Assembly (NCBI GenBank): GCA_003427395.1
Contig: BFEA01000443.1
Span: 1,212,215-1,276,214, forward strand
DNA from: Chara braunii
Taxonomy: Eukaryota > Streptophyta > Charophyceae > Charales > Characeae
DNA length: 64,000 nucleotides
Direction: 5' to 3'
The notes beneath the pieces were generated by a model that was not told where the DNA came from, made no database searches, and was given only the letters and a program-made list of their open reading frames with translations. Each line of letters starts with the position of its first letter. Within the stretch, counting starts at the first letter, position 1. The translations under genes and the position numbers were made by a program. Shown one piece after another: positions 23,306-33,943 of the stretch.

Positions 23306-23318
23306 AAGGAGGAGGGAA
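23306..23318 (+). other. E1 polypurine tract
   Basis: AAGGAGGAGGGAA immediately before the TG of the 3' LTR, the expected primer for plus-strand synthesis. The same purine run precedes the 3' LTR of E3. Confidence 0.88.
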
Positions 23319-24238
23319 TGCGAGGCCACTGCCTCTAAGAGCCTCATAAGGCCCCAATTTTGCAGCCCGTCGGCCGCCCTAAGTGAAGGCAGGCTCGACG
23401 AGGCCCTCAGGGCCCTTTTTTGGCCACCAAGCAACTCAGGGAAATTCAGGCCGTTGCGCAGCGCCAATTGGTTCAGTGAACCCAGGCCCTGGGCCACCTG
23501 TGTGAATGAATGTGAAGCAGGCTCTGGGCTGAATACGGGTACAGGGCCAAACCCTGGCCAAAGGCAGTTGGGCACAGACAACCACCTCAGGCCCAAGGCC
23601 TGCTTTCGACGTGCTGGGCCTCAGGCTACCGGGGCCTACTGGAAGCTTCCTGGGACTGGACGCAGGCAGGCCACTTCGATATAGGGAAGGGCCTGCCTCC
23701 TCATTCGGGATTCGGGTGCTGGCTGCATGCTGCGCAAGCGCTGCTGCGCTATTTGCTGGCTGGCGCCTACGCTCTCACGGGCGAGCAGGGAAGGAGCACG
23801 CAGCCATAGTCGAGCTGCGCTGCTGTAAGCAGGGTGAAGCGCAGGGTGGTCCTTGGGTGCAAGTGGCATCTGTGAGTTCGGGAACGAGGTTGTGAGTGTA
23901 GCGTGAGACATACCTGGTGCTGGAAGCGTGCGACATTGGTCGCCATATGCTCGTACTTCGGGAATGCTGTTGACGTCATCTTTCGGCTTCGTAGTATAGG
24001 CTAGATAGGATCTGCCACATGTAGTTTGGGCGCCGAGCGCCAGATAGGAGATCAACTCAGGTTCTTCGTTGATGATGATGGGACTATTTCAGCATTGTCA
24101 ATTATGAACTCTTGGTATGTTCTTATTTGGTGAATCTCGAGATGCAATTCTGCTGTTGGTTCGAGGTCAAGACTATCTGGACTCATATGTATGATGCTAT
24201 TTGATTGCTGAAGTTCGCTATTGCTCATCTTCCTTGCA
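23319..24238 (+). repeat. E1 3' LTR
   Basis: Direct copy of 15628-16519 from TGCGAGGCC to TTCCTTGCA, including about 28 bp that the 5' LTR lacks. Confidence 0.93.
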
Positions 24239-24899
24239 TGAGAAAAAAAGAGAGAAAAAAAAAACAAAAACAAATTGAGATTGGAGCAGGAAGCATGAAT
24301 GGAAGCCAAAGAGAGGCAGAATTCAGATGTCCTTGGAGCAGTTCACTCCAAGCCATTGAGATGCATACAAGCAAGAAACAGGCTATCCTGTTGACATGGG
24401 AATGACATGGATGGCAACTATGGGGAAAGATGCACTCAGATCCACACATCCTCCCATACTGGCAAGAAACACGGTATCCGGCTAACATGGGAAAGGCATG
24501 GATGGCAACTATCGGGAAAGATGCACTCAGATCCCCACATCCTCCCATATCCCCCCTCCCCTCTAGCTCATCCCCATCCATTGCCTCCTTCCATTACCAT
24601 ACCACCATCAACTGCAACCCATATGTGTTCTCTTGGCACCCAATATCTCCCTGACACTTGCCTTGTTTACGGGTTCTAATGCTCTGGGCTGGCATACATG
24701 CCCCCAAAGTCCAGCTTTAACTCACATCACGCCCGGGGCATGGTGTGAGGATGGACATAGGACAGGGTTGGAGACGCAACAGATCCACTGCTATGCAGCA
24801 TCTTTCAAGAATGTGCTACAGGACATGATGTTATCCTTGATCCACCGCTATGCAACGTCTTTCAAGAATGTGGTACAAAACATGATGTAATTCTCATGC
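24239..24899. repeat. Intergenic DNA with two tandem duplications
   Basis: No gene is seen. Two local duplications are visible. One of about 91 bp (copies from about 24371 and 24462) is built around GCAAGAAACA, GGATGGCAACTAT and GGGAAAGATGCACTC. One of about 56 bp (about 24782-24836 and 24838-24888) is built around GATCCACTGCTATGCA, CTTTCAAGAATGTG and ACATGATGT. Confidence 0.8.
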
Positions 24900-26060
24900 G
24901 CCTCCTAGACAACGTGCTCAAGCTCTGTGATGGACCCACCGGGATGACTGTCCGTCAAGATCAATACGAAGGGATGAGGATGGAGGAGATGGAGATGGAG
25001 CTGGAAGGGACAGTGCAGCTCCCACGCAGACTCAACACACACGTACTCCAAACTGTGCAAAATGAAGAATGAGCTGAAACAGACTGCAGCTGGGGTATAC
25101 CCCCAGCGGACTGACTGGACTGGACTGAGTGAGCACACGGCCTGTGGGGTCAGGCCACGACCTGGTCCCACAGGCCGAACATACAAAATAGCCTGTTAGG
25201 CCCTGGTTGTAGGCCAGGGCAGATAGAGGCCCGCTGCACGATCCTCTACCTGTAGTGGATCACAAGAGCAAAACATCGCAAAAGCAGCGGAACTCTGCAA
25301 TAAAGAAAGCTGAGAAATCTAGGATGCGGAGCAAGCTCCGTGCGGAGTCCATGCAATGCAGCCTAAGCTACATAATGTCAAATGAAAAGCAAGTGTCTGG
25401 TATACACATCCCAGCTCACAACAAAAAATGAAATGTAGCAAGATACAATCCTAAAGTCTTGAAGGTAATTGCCTCAGTGCTGAAAGGAAAAGATAGCAAT
25501 GTGTCACAAGTTAATGTTGTGTCACTGAACCACTAAGAGTCACACACAAAGGTGGGGCAGGTCATCAGCCTCGGCGTGAGGGAGTGGTAGCGATGCAAAA
25601 CCAATGACCCTAACAGATAGGTCATCAAGGCGGGTAATGCTTGACAAAAGGGTGACACCATGCAGGGTCGACCATGAAAGGGGAACCTGGAATAAGATGG
25701 ACATATGCCTAACTGAAGGCATGCGATGATCGACACTAGGGTGATGAGGGATGCAAGGTGTGAGGGAAACATGCACACAACTCATCGACTGGGAGAGGGA
25801 ACTAGATCTAGGACCAGGGAAACCAAGATAACACTACAATCATAATGTTTGTGCAATACCAATGGAGAGCCCAACTCAGAGAGACTCAACTAATTGAGAA
25901 CCATCATGCGACACATGCCAGAGAATGTACAGGGTAGGGTGGTGGCGTGAAGTAGTCACGTCCAAAGTAGCTAAGGTCGATAAGGTAGCTGAGTCGTCAA
26001 AGTGGTCGATGACGTAAATGAAGGAGTCGAGTCGATGTTGAAGCAGAGCTGTAAAACGCT
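24900..26060 (-). repeat. Probable E2a 3' LTR/UTR, no gene
   Basis: Non-coding stretch beyond the chromodomain. It shares a skeleton with 34140-34450: CACGATCCTC followed by a TGGATCA block, then ATGCGGAGCAAGCT(C/T)C.TGC about 120 bp on. Similarity is patchy, and neither TG/CA ends nor a polypurine tract could be fixed. Confidence 0.5.
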
Positions 26061-26061
26061 T

Positions 26062-26215
26062 ACACCCTGAAGAAGTTGATGATGGAGTACTTGAAGGTGT
26101 GAATCAGTAGGAAGATAGTAGGTGATCAGAGTGTCAACTCACACCCTGAAGAAGTTGATGATGGAGTACTTGAAGGTGTGAATCAGTAGGAAGATAGTAG
26201 GTGATCAGAGTGTCA
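26062..26215 (-). repeat. 79-bp tandem duplication at the end of the E2a pol gene
   Basis: A 75-bp segment starting ACACCCTGAAGAAG at 26062 is repeated at 26141 with no visible mismatch. The right copy covers the stop codon of the chromodomain frame (26205-26207). Confidence 0.95.
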
Positions 26216-26753
26216 GTCGACGAGTGCGCTGTGGACACGTGGATGCATTCGTCTGCTGCTGAAGAATGGCCTCAGAGAGAGCGGGCTCGTCCTCGGCAAT
26301 CTCCTCAGTCAGAGGAGGATGAAGAGGGTCAGTCAATTGAGTAGGAGCAGATGTCTCAGCACTATGAGCACAATTATATGCACACACCCCCATCCGAGCG
26401 TGCTTCAAGTGCTCGAGGGGCTCCCAAGTAGCCTCCTCATCAGGATAACCCTTCCAACGCATAAGGTACTCGATGCGTGAAGGGGTATCGTTAGTAACTC
26501 GGCGAGATACGATGTCATAAATGACGAACTCCTCGTGACCTTCCACCATGATAGGTCGAGGGCGCTCATAAGGACGTACGGCGAAGTGCTCAGACGGTCT
26601 GCGATAAGGACGGAGTAAGGAGATGTGGTATTCATCGTGTACGCGAGCCTGTCGAAGGTAATCAGGCAGCTTCACAGGGAAGCTGACCGGATTAGCAGCA
26701 GTATCAGAACCGACGGCTTGAAGGATGCGGCACATGGACTGAAGAAGTGACAC
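26205..26753 (-). pseudogene. E2a pol C-terminus with canonical chromodomain
   Basis: The 182-codon frame starts in the GPY/F region (VHDEYHISLLRPYRR) and contains a textbook chromodomain: EEFVIYDIVSRRV, IEYLMRWKGYPDEEATWEP and LEHLKHA. The aromatic residues (Tyr, Trp in MRWKGYP, Trp in TWEP) that bind methylated histone tails are present, so the module looks intact although the rest of the polyprotein is broken. In chromoviruses it directs integration to marked chromatin. An acidic, low-complexity tail follows to the stop. Confidence 0.9.
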
Positions 26754-27125
26754 TTGAACTTGTGAAGCATATCCGCTTCAAGCTCCAAGTGTCGATCGTC
26801 GACGAGCACATCGTCACTGATTTTGAACGAATGATCCACTCATGATTCGTTTCCTTGTCCGGTCATGCAAGTTTGAGAGTCGCCTAGACTCTCGTGTGTG
26901 CGCCTCATTATCACCGCCATGTGGGCGATCCAGTCGTCAAGCGCAGGACAACGAGTGTCTGGGTGCAACCGTCATGGTCGTAGGAAGTCCGCAGGTACAC
27001 GAGGGTGGTAACCGAGGTCGCAATAAGAATGGCGGTATTCTCGTGGCTGACGAAACGGCGTGGTTCTACACAATCTCAGCGTGGGCCGATTGTAAGTCTC
27101 ACTACTGCTCATCCCTAACAACCTT

Positions 27126-27950
27126 TCAGAGGATATTACCAAGAGTTTTATTAGTGGCCTCAGTCTGACCATCCGTCTGAGGGTGGTAAGATGATGAAAA
27201 GCGGAGCTGGGATCCGTACACCTCGTGTAGGCGTCGCCAGAATGTGTTGGTAAAGCACATGTCACGGTCGGAGATGATGCTCAGAGGTAGGCCATGATCT
27301 CTCAAAACTCGTTCCAAGACGATGTCGGCGATCTCACGAGCGCTAATGCGATAGCGGCACGAGACAAAGCGTCCACGCTTCGTGAAGTGATCGATGGCAA
27401 TCAAGATAGCATCATGACCACACTCAGTGGGTGGGCAGAGGGGACCAACAAAATTCATCGAGCTGGACTGCCAACGACCCTCAGATATGGGTACAGGTTG
27501 AAGTAACTCATACGAAAGGTGGTTCACATTGTTCACCTCCTGGAAGGTAGGATACTCCTTCACGTAGGTTTTGATGAAGTCCTTGGACTTCAGCCAGACG
27601 TATAGGCGGCGAACATGAGCGAACGTATTGTGGAAGCCCATATGACTGGCAACTGCCTGGTTATGGAACTCTGCTACGGCGTGGACGCGGAGCTATCCGG
27701 GGGAGGGAATACAAATAGATGGTTCTAACTGACCAGATCTACCATGCCAGTACACGAGCCCATTCTCACCGAGCGAGTATGAAGGAACAATCTGGCCACA
27801 CCTCAATGTCACGTGCATGTCGCGATAATCGAGACAGTGGCGGTAATGAGTGCGATATGCGTCGATCACCGATTGATCAACAATGGTGACGGAGATGACA
27901 ACAAGGTGGATGGATTCCCGATTGTGATCAGAACGGCGAGACAAGGCATC
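27126..27950 (-). pseudogene. E2a integrase, catalytic and zinc residues lost
   Basis: The core (27641-27126) reads SMNFVGPL where SMDF is expected (first Asp to Asn). ISDRDMCF keeps the second Asp, and YHPQTDGQTEATN the Glu. The zinc-binding half just upstream retains paired His (FHNQAVASH) but CxxC has become YPTFQ. A linker piece (27944-27693) joins it to RNase H. It would integrate cDNA in an active element; here it is dead. Confidence 0.85.
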
Positions 27951-28118
27951 GACGACGTGGTTCGTTTCACCCTTGATATGCTAAGTGGTGAAACTGAACT
28001 CGGATAAAGCACGCCACCAACGTGTCTGCCGAGGAGAAAGCTTGGGCTTCGTGAGGAAAGCCTGGACAAACGAGCTGTCCGTGCGCACCATGAAGGGTGC
28101 CCTATGCAGATAATGACG

Positions 28119-28790
28119 CTAATGTCGGGAAGCATAAACTATTGTGAGAACCTCACGTTCATCGGCAGTGTAGTTGTTCTCGAGAGGCAGTAAGTGACGG
28201 GAGTAGGAAGTGATCGGGCAATCCCCAACACGAGCCTCGACAGTCCCATCCTCCACGATGGTCGGGGAGTAAGTGGCTGGAGAACTGTCAGTGGAGGGAA
28301 GTGGTGGGTGGATAGCCGTCAGTCGAGAAACAATGTCAGCAAGAGGGGTTGGGAAATGGGGAACATGGGGATAAGGTGAATCAGGAGGAGAGGGAAACAC
28401 CTGAGAAAGTAGAACTCCTATTGCAAAGTCTAATGCATCAGTGGTGACGATAAAGGGACAACCAAAATCATGGAGGCGAAGAACCGACACACACGTCACC
28501 GCCTTCTTGAGAGCGCGGAAGGCGTCCTCACAGAGGGGTGTCCAAAACCACGACGGGTTCTTCTGGAGGAGGGTGGAGATAAGGACGTAGGAATACCTAG
28601 CGTATCCTTGGATGAAATTACTATTGTAACTAGTCAGGCCTAGGAAATTGCGAAGCTGCTTGACGGATGTGAGGACGGGCCACTCCGCAATAGCAGTGAT
28701 CTTCTCGTTGTCCATGTGGAGACCCTGGTCAGACACATGGTGTCCTGAAAAGTTCACAAAAAGTTCACTTTGCGTTGGATAAAGCGACAC
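28119..28790 (-). pseudogene. E2a RT thumb/connection and RNase H with internal insertion
   Basis: A 223-codon frame holds QLRNFLGLTSYNSNFI (end of RT) and RNase H with VTTDALDFAIGVLLSQ, SYSRHLLPLENNYTADEREV. Between the two RNase H blocks lie about 65 residues rich in Pro and Ser (roughly 28215-28400) that the usual gypsy enzyme does not have. E2b carries a similar insertion at the same point, so it is a family trait. RNase H degrades the RNA strand during reverse transcription. Confidence 0.85.
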
Positions 28791-29421
28791 TTACTAAGTT
28801 TGGTGTAGAAGCCATGCTTGTGTATGCGATGTAGGACATCGTGTACGTGTCTGAGGTGGTCCTCTAAGGTACGACTGTAGACCAAAATGTCCTTTAGGTA
28901 CACGAGAATGTACTCTTCAAGGATATCCCTGAAGATATTGTTCAACGCCATCTGGAAGGTGGCGGGTGCTTTGGTGAGGCCGAATGACATCATTGTGAAC
29001 TCGTAGTGGCTGAAGAGCGACCAAAAGGCGGTCTTCGTTTGGTCCCCTGTGGCAACGTGGATCTGGTGGTAACCGCTAGGAAGATCGATCTTCGTGAAGA
29101 AGCGGTTGAGTGCCGGACGGTCAAACAACTCATCCGCGGGGGCGTGGGATAGTTGTTCTTAACCGTGTAATGGTTAAGGCCGCGTTAGTCAATGGAGAGG
29201 CGGAGAGTTTCATCCACTTTGCAAGCAAAGAGGACGGGTGCACCCCAATGGAAGTTACTAGATTTAATGAAACCCAATCGAAGGAGCTCCTCAAGTTGAT
29301 GCTTGAGTTTCGTGACATCTCGAATCGAGCGTCGGTAGGGTGCCTGATGGTGGACATGATAGTTAGGCACGAGCTGGATAAACTGCTCAACACCTCGCTT
29401 CGGAGGGATCCTGCTCTATGA
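28754..29421 (-). pseudogene. E2a reverse transcriptase, YLKD in place of YxDD
   Basis: RT blocks are split over frames: KHQLEELLRLGFIKSSN and WGAPVLFACKVDETLRLSID (29370-29185), then RFFTKIDLPSGYHQI, AFWSLFSHYEFTMMSFGLTKAPATFQ and VYLKDILVYSRTLEDH (29128-28754). The catalytic YLDD has become YLKD, which removes an essential metal-binding Asp. A break lies between the two frames near 29130. Confidence 0.88.
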
Positions 29422-29689
29422 GAAATACTGAAGGGAAACATCGTTGTACTCTCGAATCAGATCACGAACGACACAAGTTCCTCAACGTCTGCGTTGGAAC
29501 GAGACGTATGTGTGGACTCGACAATGGACGGCGTAGGGACTTGGGATGTGGAGGGGGTATCCATAGGCTGTGGGGTGGATGTAGAGATCGTAGCCGCAAA
29601 GATGGGGGAAGGGTCAGGGGGATGGGTCTGCAAAGAGATGAGCCTCAACCTCTGGACAAAGTGGATCATTGCGAAGAAGATCCATGACG

Positions 29690-30340
29690 TTCACTAAGTA
29701 GAACATGGCGTCCTCCTGACATATGAAGTGAGCAAACTGACGAGGAGAAGTGAAGGTGATGTTTGGGTGGGACCCAAAGGGACGAGGGTCACAGGGAGGT
29801 AGGTTGGGAGGGGTGCCGCCCGTGGTTCCAATGAAGGGGACTCGATGGGTCTGACCACACTTCGTTTTGAGAACGATTGTCTCGGTTGCCCATTTGACTT
29901 TTGTGCCATAGAAATGGCGAGACCAGGGAGTGCCAAGGATAATGTGGTACCCATTCTACAACTCGTCGAACTATGTGGACGAATGGTAGCGCCGAGGCGC
30001 CTGGGTACTATCCGGTGGCTGGAGGGTGAGGGAAAAGTGGAGGTCGGGGACCGTCTGATCGAAGAAGCGCTGTGTTTTGTTATCTCCGAGGGTAATGGAG
30101 ATAGGAGAGTGAGACCCGGAGGTAGTTAGACGAACTTCGTCAACCATACGAGGGTGAACGAAGTCTCCCTACGAGCCGAAGTTCCATAAAGCGTGGTACA
30201 TCCTCATAGATGTCCCGAAGTGGATAGGATTGATAGTGAGGGTGCGATCAGGGTCAGAGAGCAGAGCGAGAAGATGACGAGGGACGTTTACGTGCCTCAT
30301 GAGTCGCTCCCGACGAGCCTAAAGAATGCTCAAATCAAGG
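29690..30340 (-). pseudogene. E2a protease region relic
   Basis: On the minus strand the block around 30190-30140 reads ALWNFGS, a stop (complement of 30169-30171), then GDFVHPRMVDEV. The E2b counterpart is ALWDSGSTGDLIHPRIVKEA. The catalytic Asp is therefore Asn here (codon at 30181-30183) and a nonsense codon follows. Downstream pieces FDQTVPDL and VPFIGTTGGTPPNLP follow the E2b order. Confidence 0.65.
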
Positions 30341-30599
30341 AGAGATGACACGACGCCATCGCGAGTCCCCATCTTAGCGCTACAACGAGTTGTGTGAATT
30401 GCGCAATGCGCCGGAAGTCTCGAAGGGGAAGGACTAGATGTGGCGGTTTGTTGTGGGGCAGATGGTACCTTGATAGACGGCGGACCAGAGGGAACAGTGC
30501 CTGTCGTGTCCTGAGGATCTTCTAGTGTGGTAGCCAAAGGGGCAAACCGTGACTCGGTGGTCGGGAAGCCAGCTACCTGCGAGGCCTCAGCAGTACACT

Positions 30600-31600
30600 G
30601 CACCATGACTAGCTGGATGGGACTGGTCGGGCGGGGTCGGGGGGGGACTGAGATCGGCGCTGACGAGAAATGTCAGTGTCGATCGAGGGCGGCATGGTAT
30701 GGACACCATAAGGAGGTGGGTCCATCCTGATGGCAACGAAGGCAACCGCGACAGGCCTCGAGGGCGGCGCGCTCCTTAGGGGATAAGGCTTCGCGAGGAG
30801 GGACGAAACCCTGCAGAGGTCTACCTGAGGGATAGTGAACGTGTGGGTGTCAACCAATGAAACCCGGCTGCGAGCACGGCCTATGGTGGACATCGTCATT
30901 TGCAAGCGGTAGCCCATCGGGACAGTGTCGTCATCCAAGTGGTACTAGGTGATATCCCGAAGCTCGAGGTCCTCAGGGTCGTCCCCAAGGGTAGGGTTAA
31001 GCTTGGTCGAGGCGTCCTCACCATACTCGAGAGAACTGTAGTGCCGAGAGAATGGCGCTTCAGGCTGAGCTGGTCGGCGAACGAGGCCGGCAAAAGAGAA
31101 ATGAATGCGAATAATGTCGCGTGACTAGGTGGGGGCGGTGGATTGCGAAGAAGATGGGGCGTCGGAGGAGCGACGCCGCATCTTCTGGTATTGTCGAGCA
31201 CCCTCGTAGGCCTGCTTTGTGGAGGTGAAGGTCTGTAGCCAGAGCTTGATGCGGTAGTCAGTCGGAAGATTGACGAGGAACCTGTTGGTGAGAAGGACCT
31301 CAGGTAGGAGTGCCTCATCTCAAATGAGGTAGGGGGCCTGAAACACCCGGATGTGACGCTTAAGGTCTGCTGGTGCGGAGGACCCGCGCCATTGCGTCTA
31401 GGTGACCCGATCTAAGGCGTCAATTGCGTTGTGTAGAGTGCCATAGCGGTCATGAAGGAAGGTGGTGAAGTCCGCAAAGGTGGGAGCCTCACCCGAGTGA
31501 GTACGATGGGTATAATAGTTCTCTCATGCGAAGAAAGCGTTGCCTCGCAATTTCGTTGCGAGCAGAGAGCACCACAACTCCTGACTAGTGTTTGTCAATG
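30600..31600 (-). pseudogene. E2a Gag capsid relic
   Basis: In the frame leading out of the Gag N-terminal part come ELWCSLLATKLRGNAFFA, a TGA in place of the expected Trp, and ENYYTH. This is the capsid pattern of retrotransposon Gag. Further on are LLTNRFLVNLPTDYRIKLWL and, near 30740, a possible degenerate zinc knuckle (CRGCLRCHQDG...WC). Many stops and frame changes intervene. Confidence 0.6.
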
Positions 31601-32521
31601 TTAGTGTACTTGTGGTAGCCTGTAACCAATGCGACACACAAAGTGTGTCATCGTAGTCGGGTATATCCGACAAGTGCACAAGGGGGAGACCCATGTGCTG
31701 ACAGCAAGGGGAAGAGGTTGATGGGTCTGCAAGACAAAAGTGGGAAGGGTGGTATAAGAAGAAGAAGGGTGACCAGCATGTGAATGGTGAGGTTTTCTCA
31801 GGGTGAGTATCTCCGCCTGGAGTTGCGCCACAATGGCCTGTAAGGTAGTCACTCGCTGGGTACGCAGGGTTGGAGGTGGAGGAGTCGGAAAGGGTACCCT
31901 AGGGGGAGGAGGAGTAACGAACTGTAGGGAACCCTGAGGTGGGAGTGACGAGATAAGGGGAGGAGGGAGGGCTCTGGGCCGTAGTGTCAGGACCGAAGCG
32001 GGAAGCTGGTAAGCAACACCGGGACAAGTAGATGAAACTACCTCACCAGATACCGGTATCTGGGTAGCAACATCTGCGATAGTTGCCGAAGCGGCAGGGG
32101 CGGCAGGGGCCGAAGGTTGTGCCACAACAAACGGTATGGTCGGAGTGGTAGCGATACTCAGCAGTATGGAGGGGGTGTCTCGCGGAGGAGGAGGAACCAC
32201 CACGTCTTCGTGTTTGGGGTCGTGGGGAACCGGCTGGGAACCGGTAAGGGATAGGGTGTGAGAGTGGTTGGGAGAGCGATGAGGAGAATCCTTGAGGCGG
32301 TGGATGTCAAGGTCGAGCGCATTGCGTTGCGCCTGTATAGGTCCAAGCGTATCGAGGCGCGCTTGCATTGGTGCGAGGAGGGTCGCGAGAAAAGTCTCAA
32401 GGTCCATAGAGGTGTGACCGAGAACTGTTGATTGTTTGAGCGCCTGAGAGGTGGTTGGCGCCGCAACGATCTCTTTGGATACGCTCGCATCCATGTGCGG
32501 TGGATGGGTGGAGGTAGACAT
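31601..32521 (-). pseudogene. E2a Gag N-terminal part (Pro/Thr/Ser-rich, coiled-coil segments)
   Basis: A 306-codon frame starting MSTSTHPPHMD. It contains a helical segment (SMDLETFLATLLAPMQARLDT...), a long Pro/Ser/Val-rich stretch, a second helical segment (QAIVAQLQAEILTLRK) and leads into the capsid relic. E2b has an analogous region at 41216-41764. No enzyme motif is present. It would form the outer part of the Gag particle protein. Confidence 0.6.
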
Positions 32522-33561
32522 GGCGGGCAGTGGAGAAGGAGGTGGGGAAAGAGAAGGGTTGGTGTGTGGAGAAAGAGGTCCACCAGTGAGAGGAAGAGGA
32601 CCGCGGGAGCGGAGCGGGTAGTCGTGACCCAGCGAGCTCCGTGATCAGCGGGTCTCGCGTGAGAGGGTGGCGTGAAGCCGGTCGAGGGGAGAGGAGCCGT
32701 TCGGGTCCAGGGTGCCCGACCGGAGGAGGCGGGAGAGGAGGGGGTTTAGGAGAGCCCTAAGCCCTAGAAAACCCCTAAGAAAATCCTAACCGGAGTTTGG
32801 GGGGTTAGGGTAGAGCAGCGACGACCTAATCAAGAAAATAAAATAACAAATATGGAGGGGAGGGGGAAAGAAAAATAAATAAATAGTAAATTTTTGGGAT
32901 AAAAATAAAATAAAATAAATAATAAAGATAAAGAAAGAAAGAAGTAAGCAAAATGTGAAGAGAGAAATAATATTTGTTTTTTTGAATTTTCGGCAACATT
33001 TCCCTATCCCCCATGGGGTCAAAAATGTGCCAAGAGAAAGGAGAGACCAAGAGAAGCACATTAAGTTTCAAAATGCCGCAAATTATAGTTTTTAGAAAAC
33101 TAAATAAAAAAATAAAGAAATGAGGAGGTGGAGGAGAGTGAAGAGAAGATTATGTTTTGAAATTAAAAAAAAAAATCAGTAGCATTTCATTAGCCCAATA
33201 GGGTCGAAGTGTGGCGTTAAGAAGAATGGCCAAGTAATATGGGAAAATTTGGTCAGCACTTTGCTACCCCCAAAGAGTCAAAATGTGCTGAAAAAAGACT
33301 AAGTAGAGAAAACAGAAATTTCGGCAGCACTTCGTTACCCCCAAGGGGTCAAAATGTGCACCGGAAGCAAGAAGGACTAAGTAAAGAAGTTATAAGGGTG
33401 CCGCATAATTTTTTTTTTAATAAATAAAAATAAAAATAAAATAAAATAAAATGAGAAAGAAGTAGGGGATAAGATAATTCAAACTTTCGGAGAAAAGAAA
33501 AAATTTAAATAAAAGAGAAAGACAAAAGAAGAAGAAAAAACAGAAAAATTCAAAGTTGGGG
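32522..33561 (-). other. E2a 5' leader, AT-rich, with repeated hairpin units
   Basis: No gene. About 1 kb of increasingly AT-rich DNA with A-runs and AAAT repeats. Four copies of a unit of about 38 bp centred on CCCC-A-AGGGG palindromes and ending GTCAAAATGTGC lie at about 32990, 33177, 33250 and 33320. Confidence 0.65.
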
Positions 33562-33686
33562 NNNNNNNNNNNNNNNNNNNNNNNNNNNNNNNNNNNNNNN
33601 NNNNNNNNNNNNNNNNNNNNNNNNNNNNNNNNNNNNNNNNNNNNNNNNNNNNNNNNNNNNNNNNNNNNNNNNNNNNNNNNNNNNNN
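33562..33686. other. Assembly gap (125 unknown bases)
   Basis: Run of N between purine-rich sequences in the E2a leader. Confidence 1.
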
Positions 33687-33923
33687 GGGGGAGGGAAGGG
33701 GGAGAGGAGGGTGAGAGAATGAGAGAGAAAGGGATAAGAAAGGTGGAGAGGAGTATAACAGATTAGTAGAAGATGGTCAATGGGGGGGGGGAGGAGAGAA
33801 AAAGGATGGTGCAAGATGAGTGAAGAGGGAGGTAGGAGAAGGGATTAGTGATAGAGTTAGAAAAAATGGTGAGATGTTGTAGGGGCGAGAGAGAGAGTGG
33901 GGTAGGAGAGTAGGTTAGTGAAA

Positions 33924-33936
33924 CGAGGTGATACCA
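33924..33936 (-). other. Candidate E2a primer binding site
   Basis: Read on the minus strand the bases are TGGTATCACCTCG. The first eight match the start of the initiator-tRNA-Met site TGGTATCAGAGC. It lies at the right end of the E2a leader, where the 5' LTR should begin. E2b has TGGTATTGTC in the same relative place (51940-51949). Confidence 0.5.
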
Positions 33937-33943
33937 AACTCTC

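Larger units (their letters stand above)
15628..24238 (+). mobile_element. Ty3/gypsy LTR retrotransposon E1, complete outline but decayed
   Basis: Two direct LTRs (15628-16519 and 23319-24238), a tRNA primer site after the first, a polypurine tract before the second, and gag-protease-RT-RNase H-integrase-chromodomain order define a Ty3/gypsy chromovirus-like element of 8.6 kb. Both LTRs begin TG and end CA. Coding parts carry several nonsense codons, frameshifts and a gag deletion, so E1 is not autonomous. Five bases before (GTGAC) and after (TGAGA) do not form a clean target duplication; only TGA is shared. The LTRs are very similar apart from one indel of about 28 bp, so the insertion is not ancient. 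E3 (42605-51521) is a related subfamily. Confidence 0.92.
24900..33943 (-). mobile_element. Ty3/gypsy chromovirus E2a, minus strand, heavily decayed
   Basis: Reading right to left are a primer-site-like sequence (33924-33936), AT-rich leader, Gag, protease relic, RT, RNase H, integrase and a canonical chromodomain, followed by non-coding DNA that may be the 3' LTR. Every enzyme has lost at least one catalytic residue and the frame is broken many times. Its proteins are homologous along their length to E2b next door but clearly diverged. The left limit is approximate because the LTR could not be paired exactly. Confidence 0.8.

Noticed and set aside
15623-24243. Target-site duplication for E1
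   Set aside because: GTGAC before and TGAGA after do not match over 4-5 bp.
30896-31318. Minus-strand 140-codon Ser/Pro/Arg-rich frame in E2a
   Set aside because: Out of frame with the capsid-like reading of the same bases; a shadow of the decayed gag.
32752-32816. CCCTAA/TTAGGG-like motifs suggesting telomeric DNA
   Set aside because: Only scattered, irregular copies in a GC-rich leader; no tandem array.
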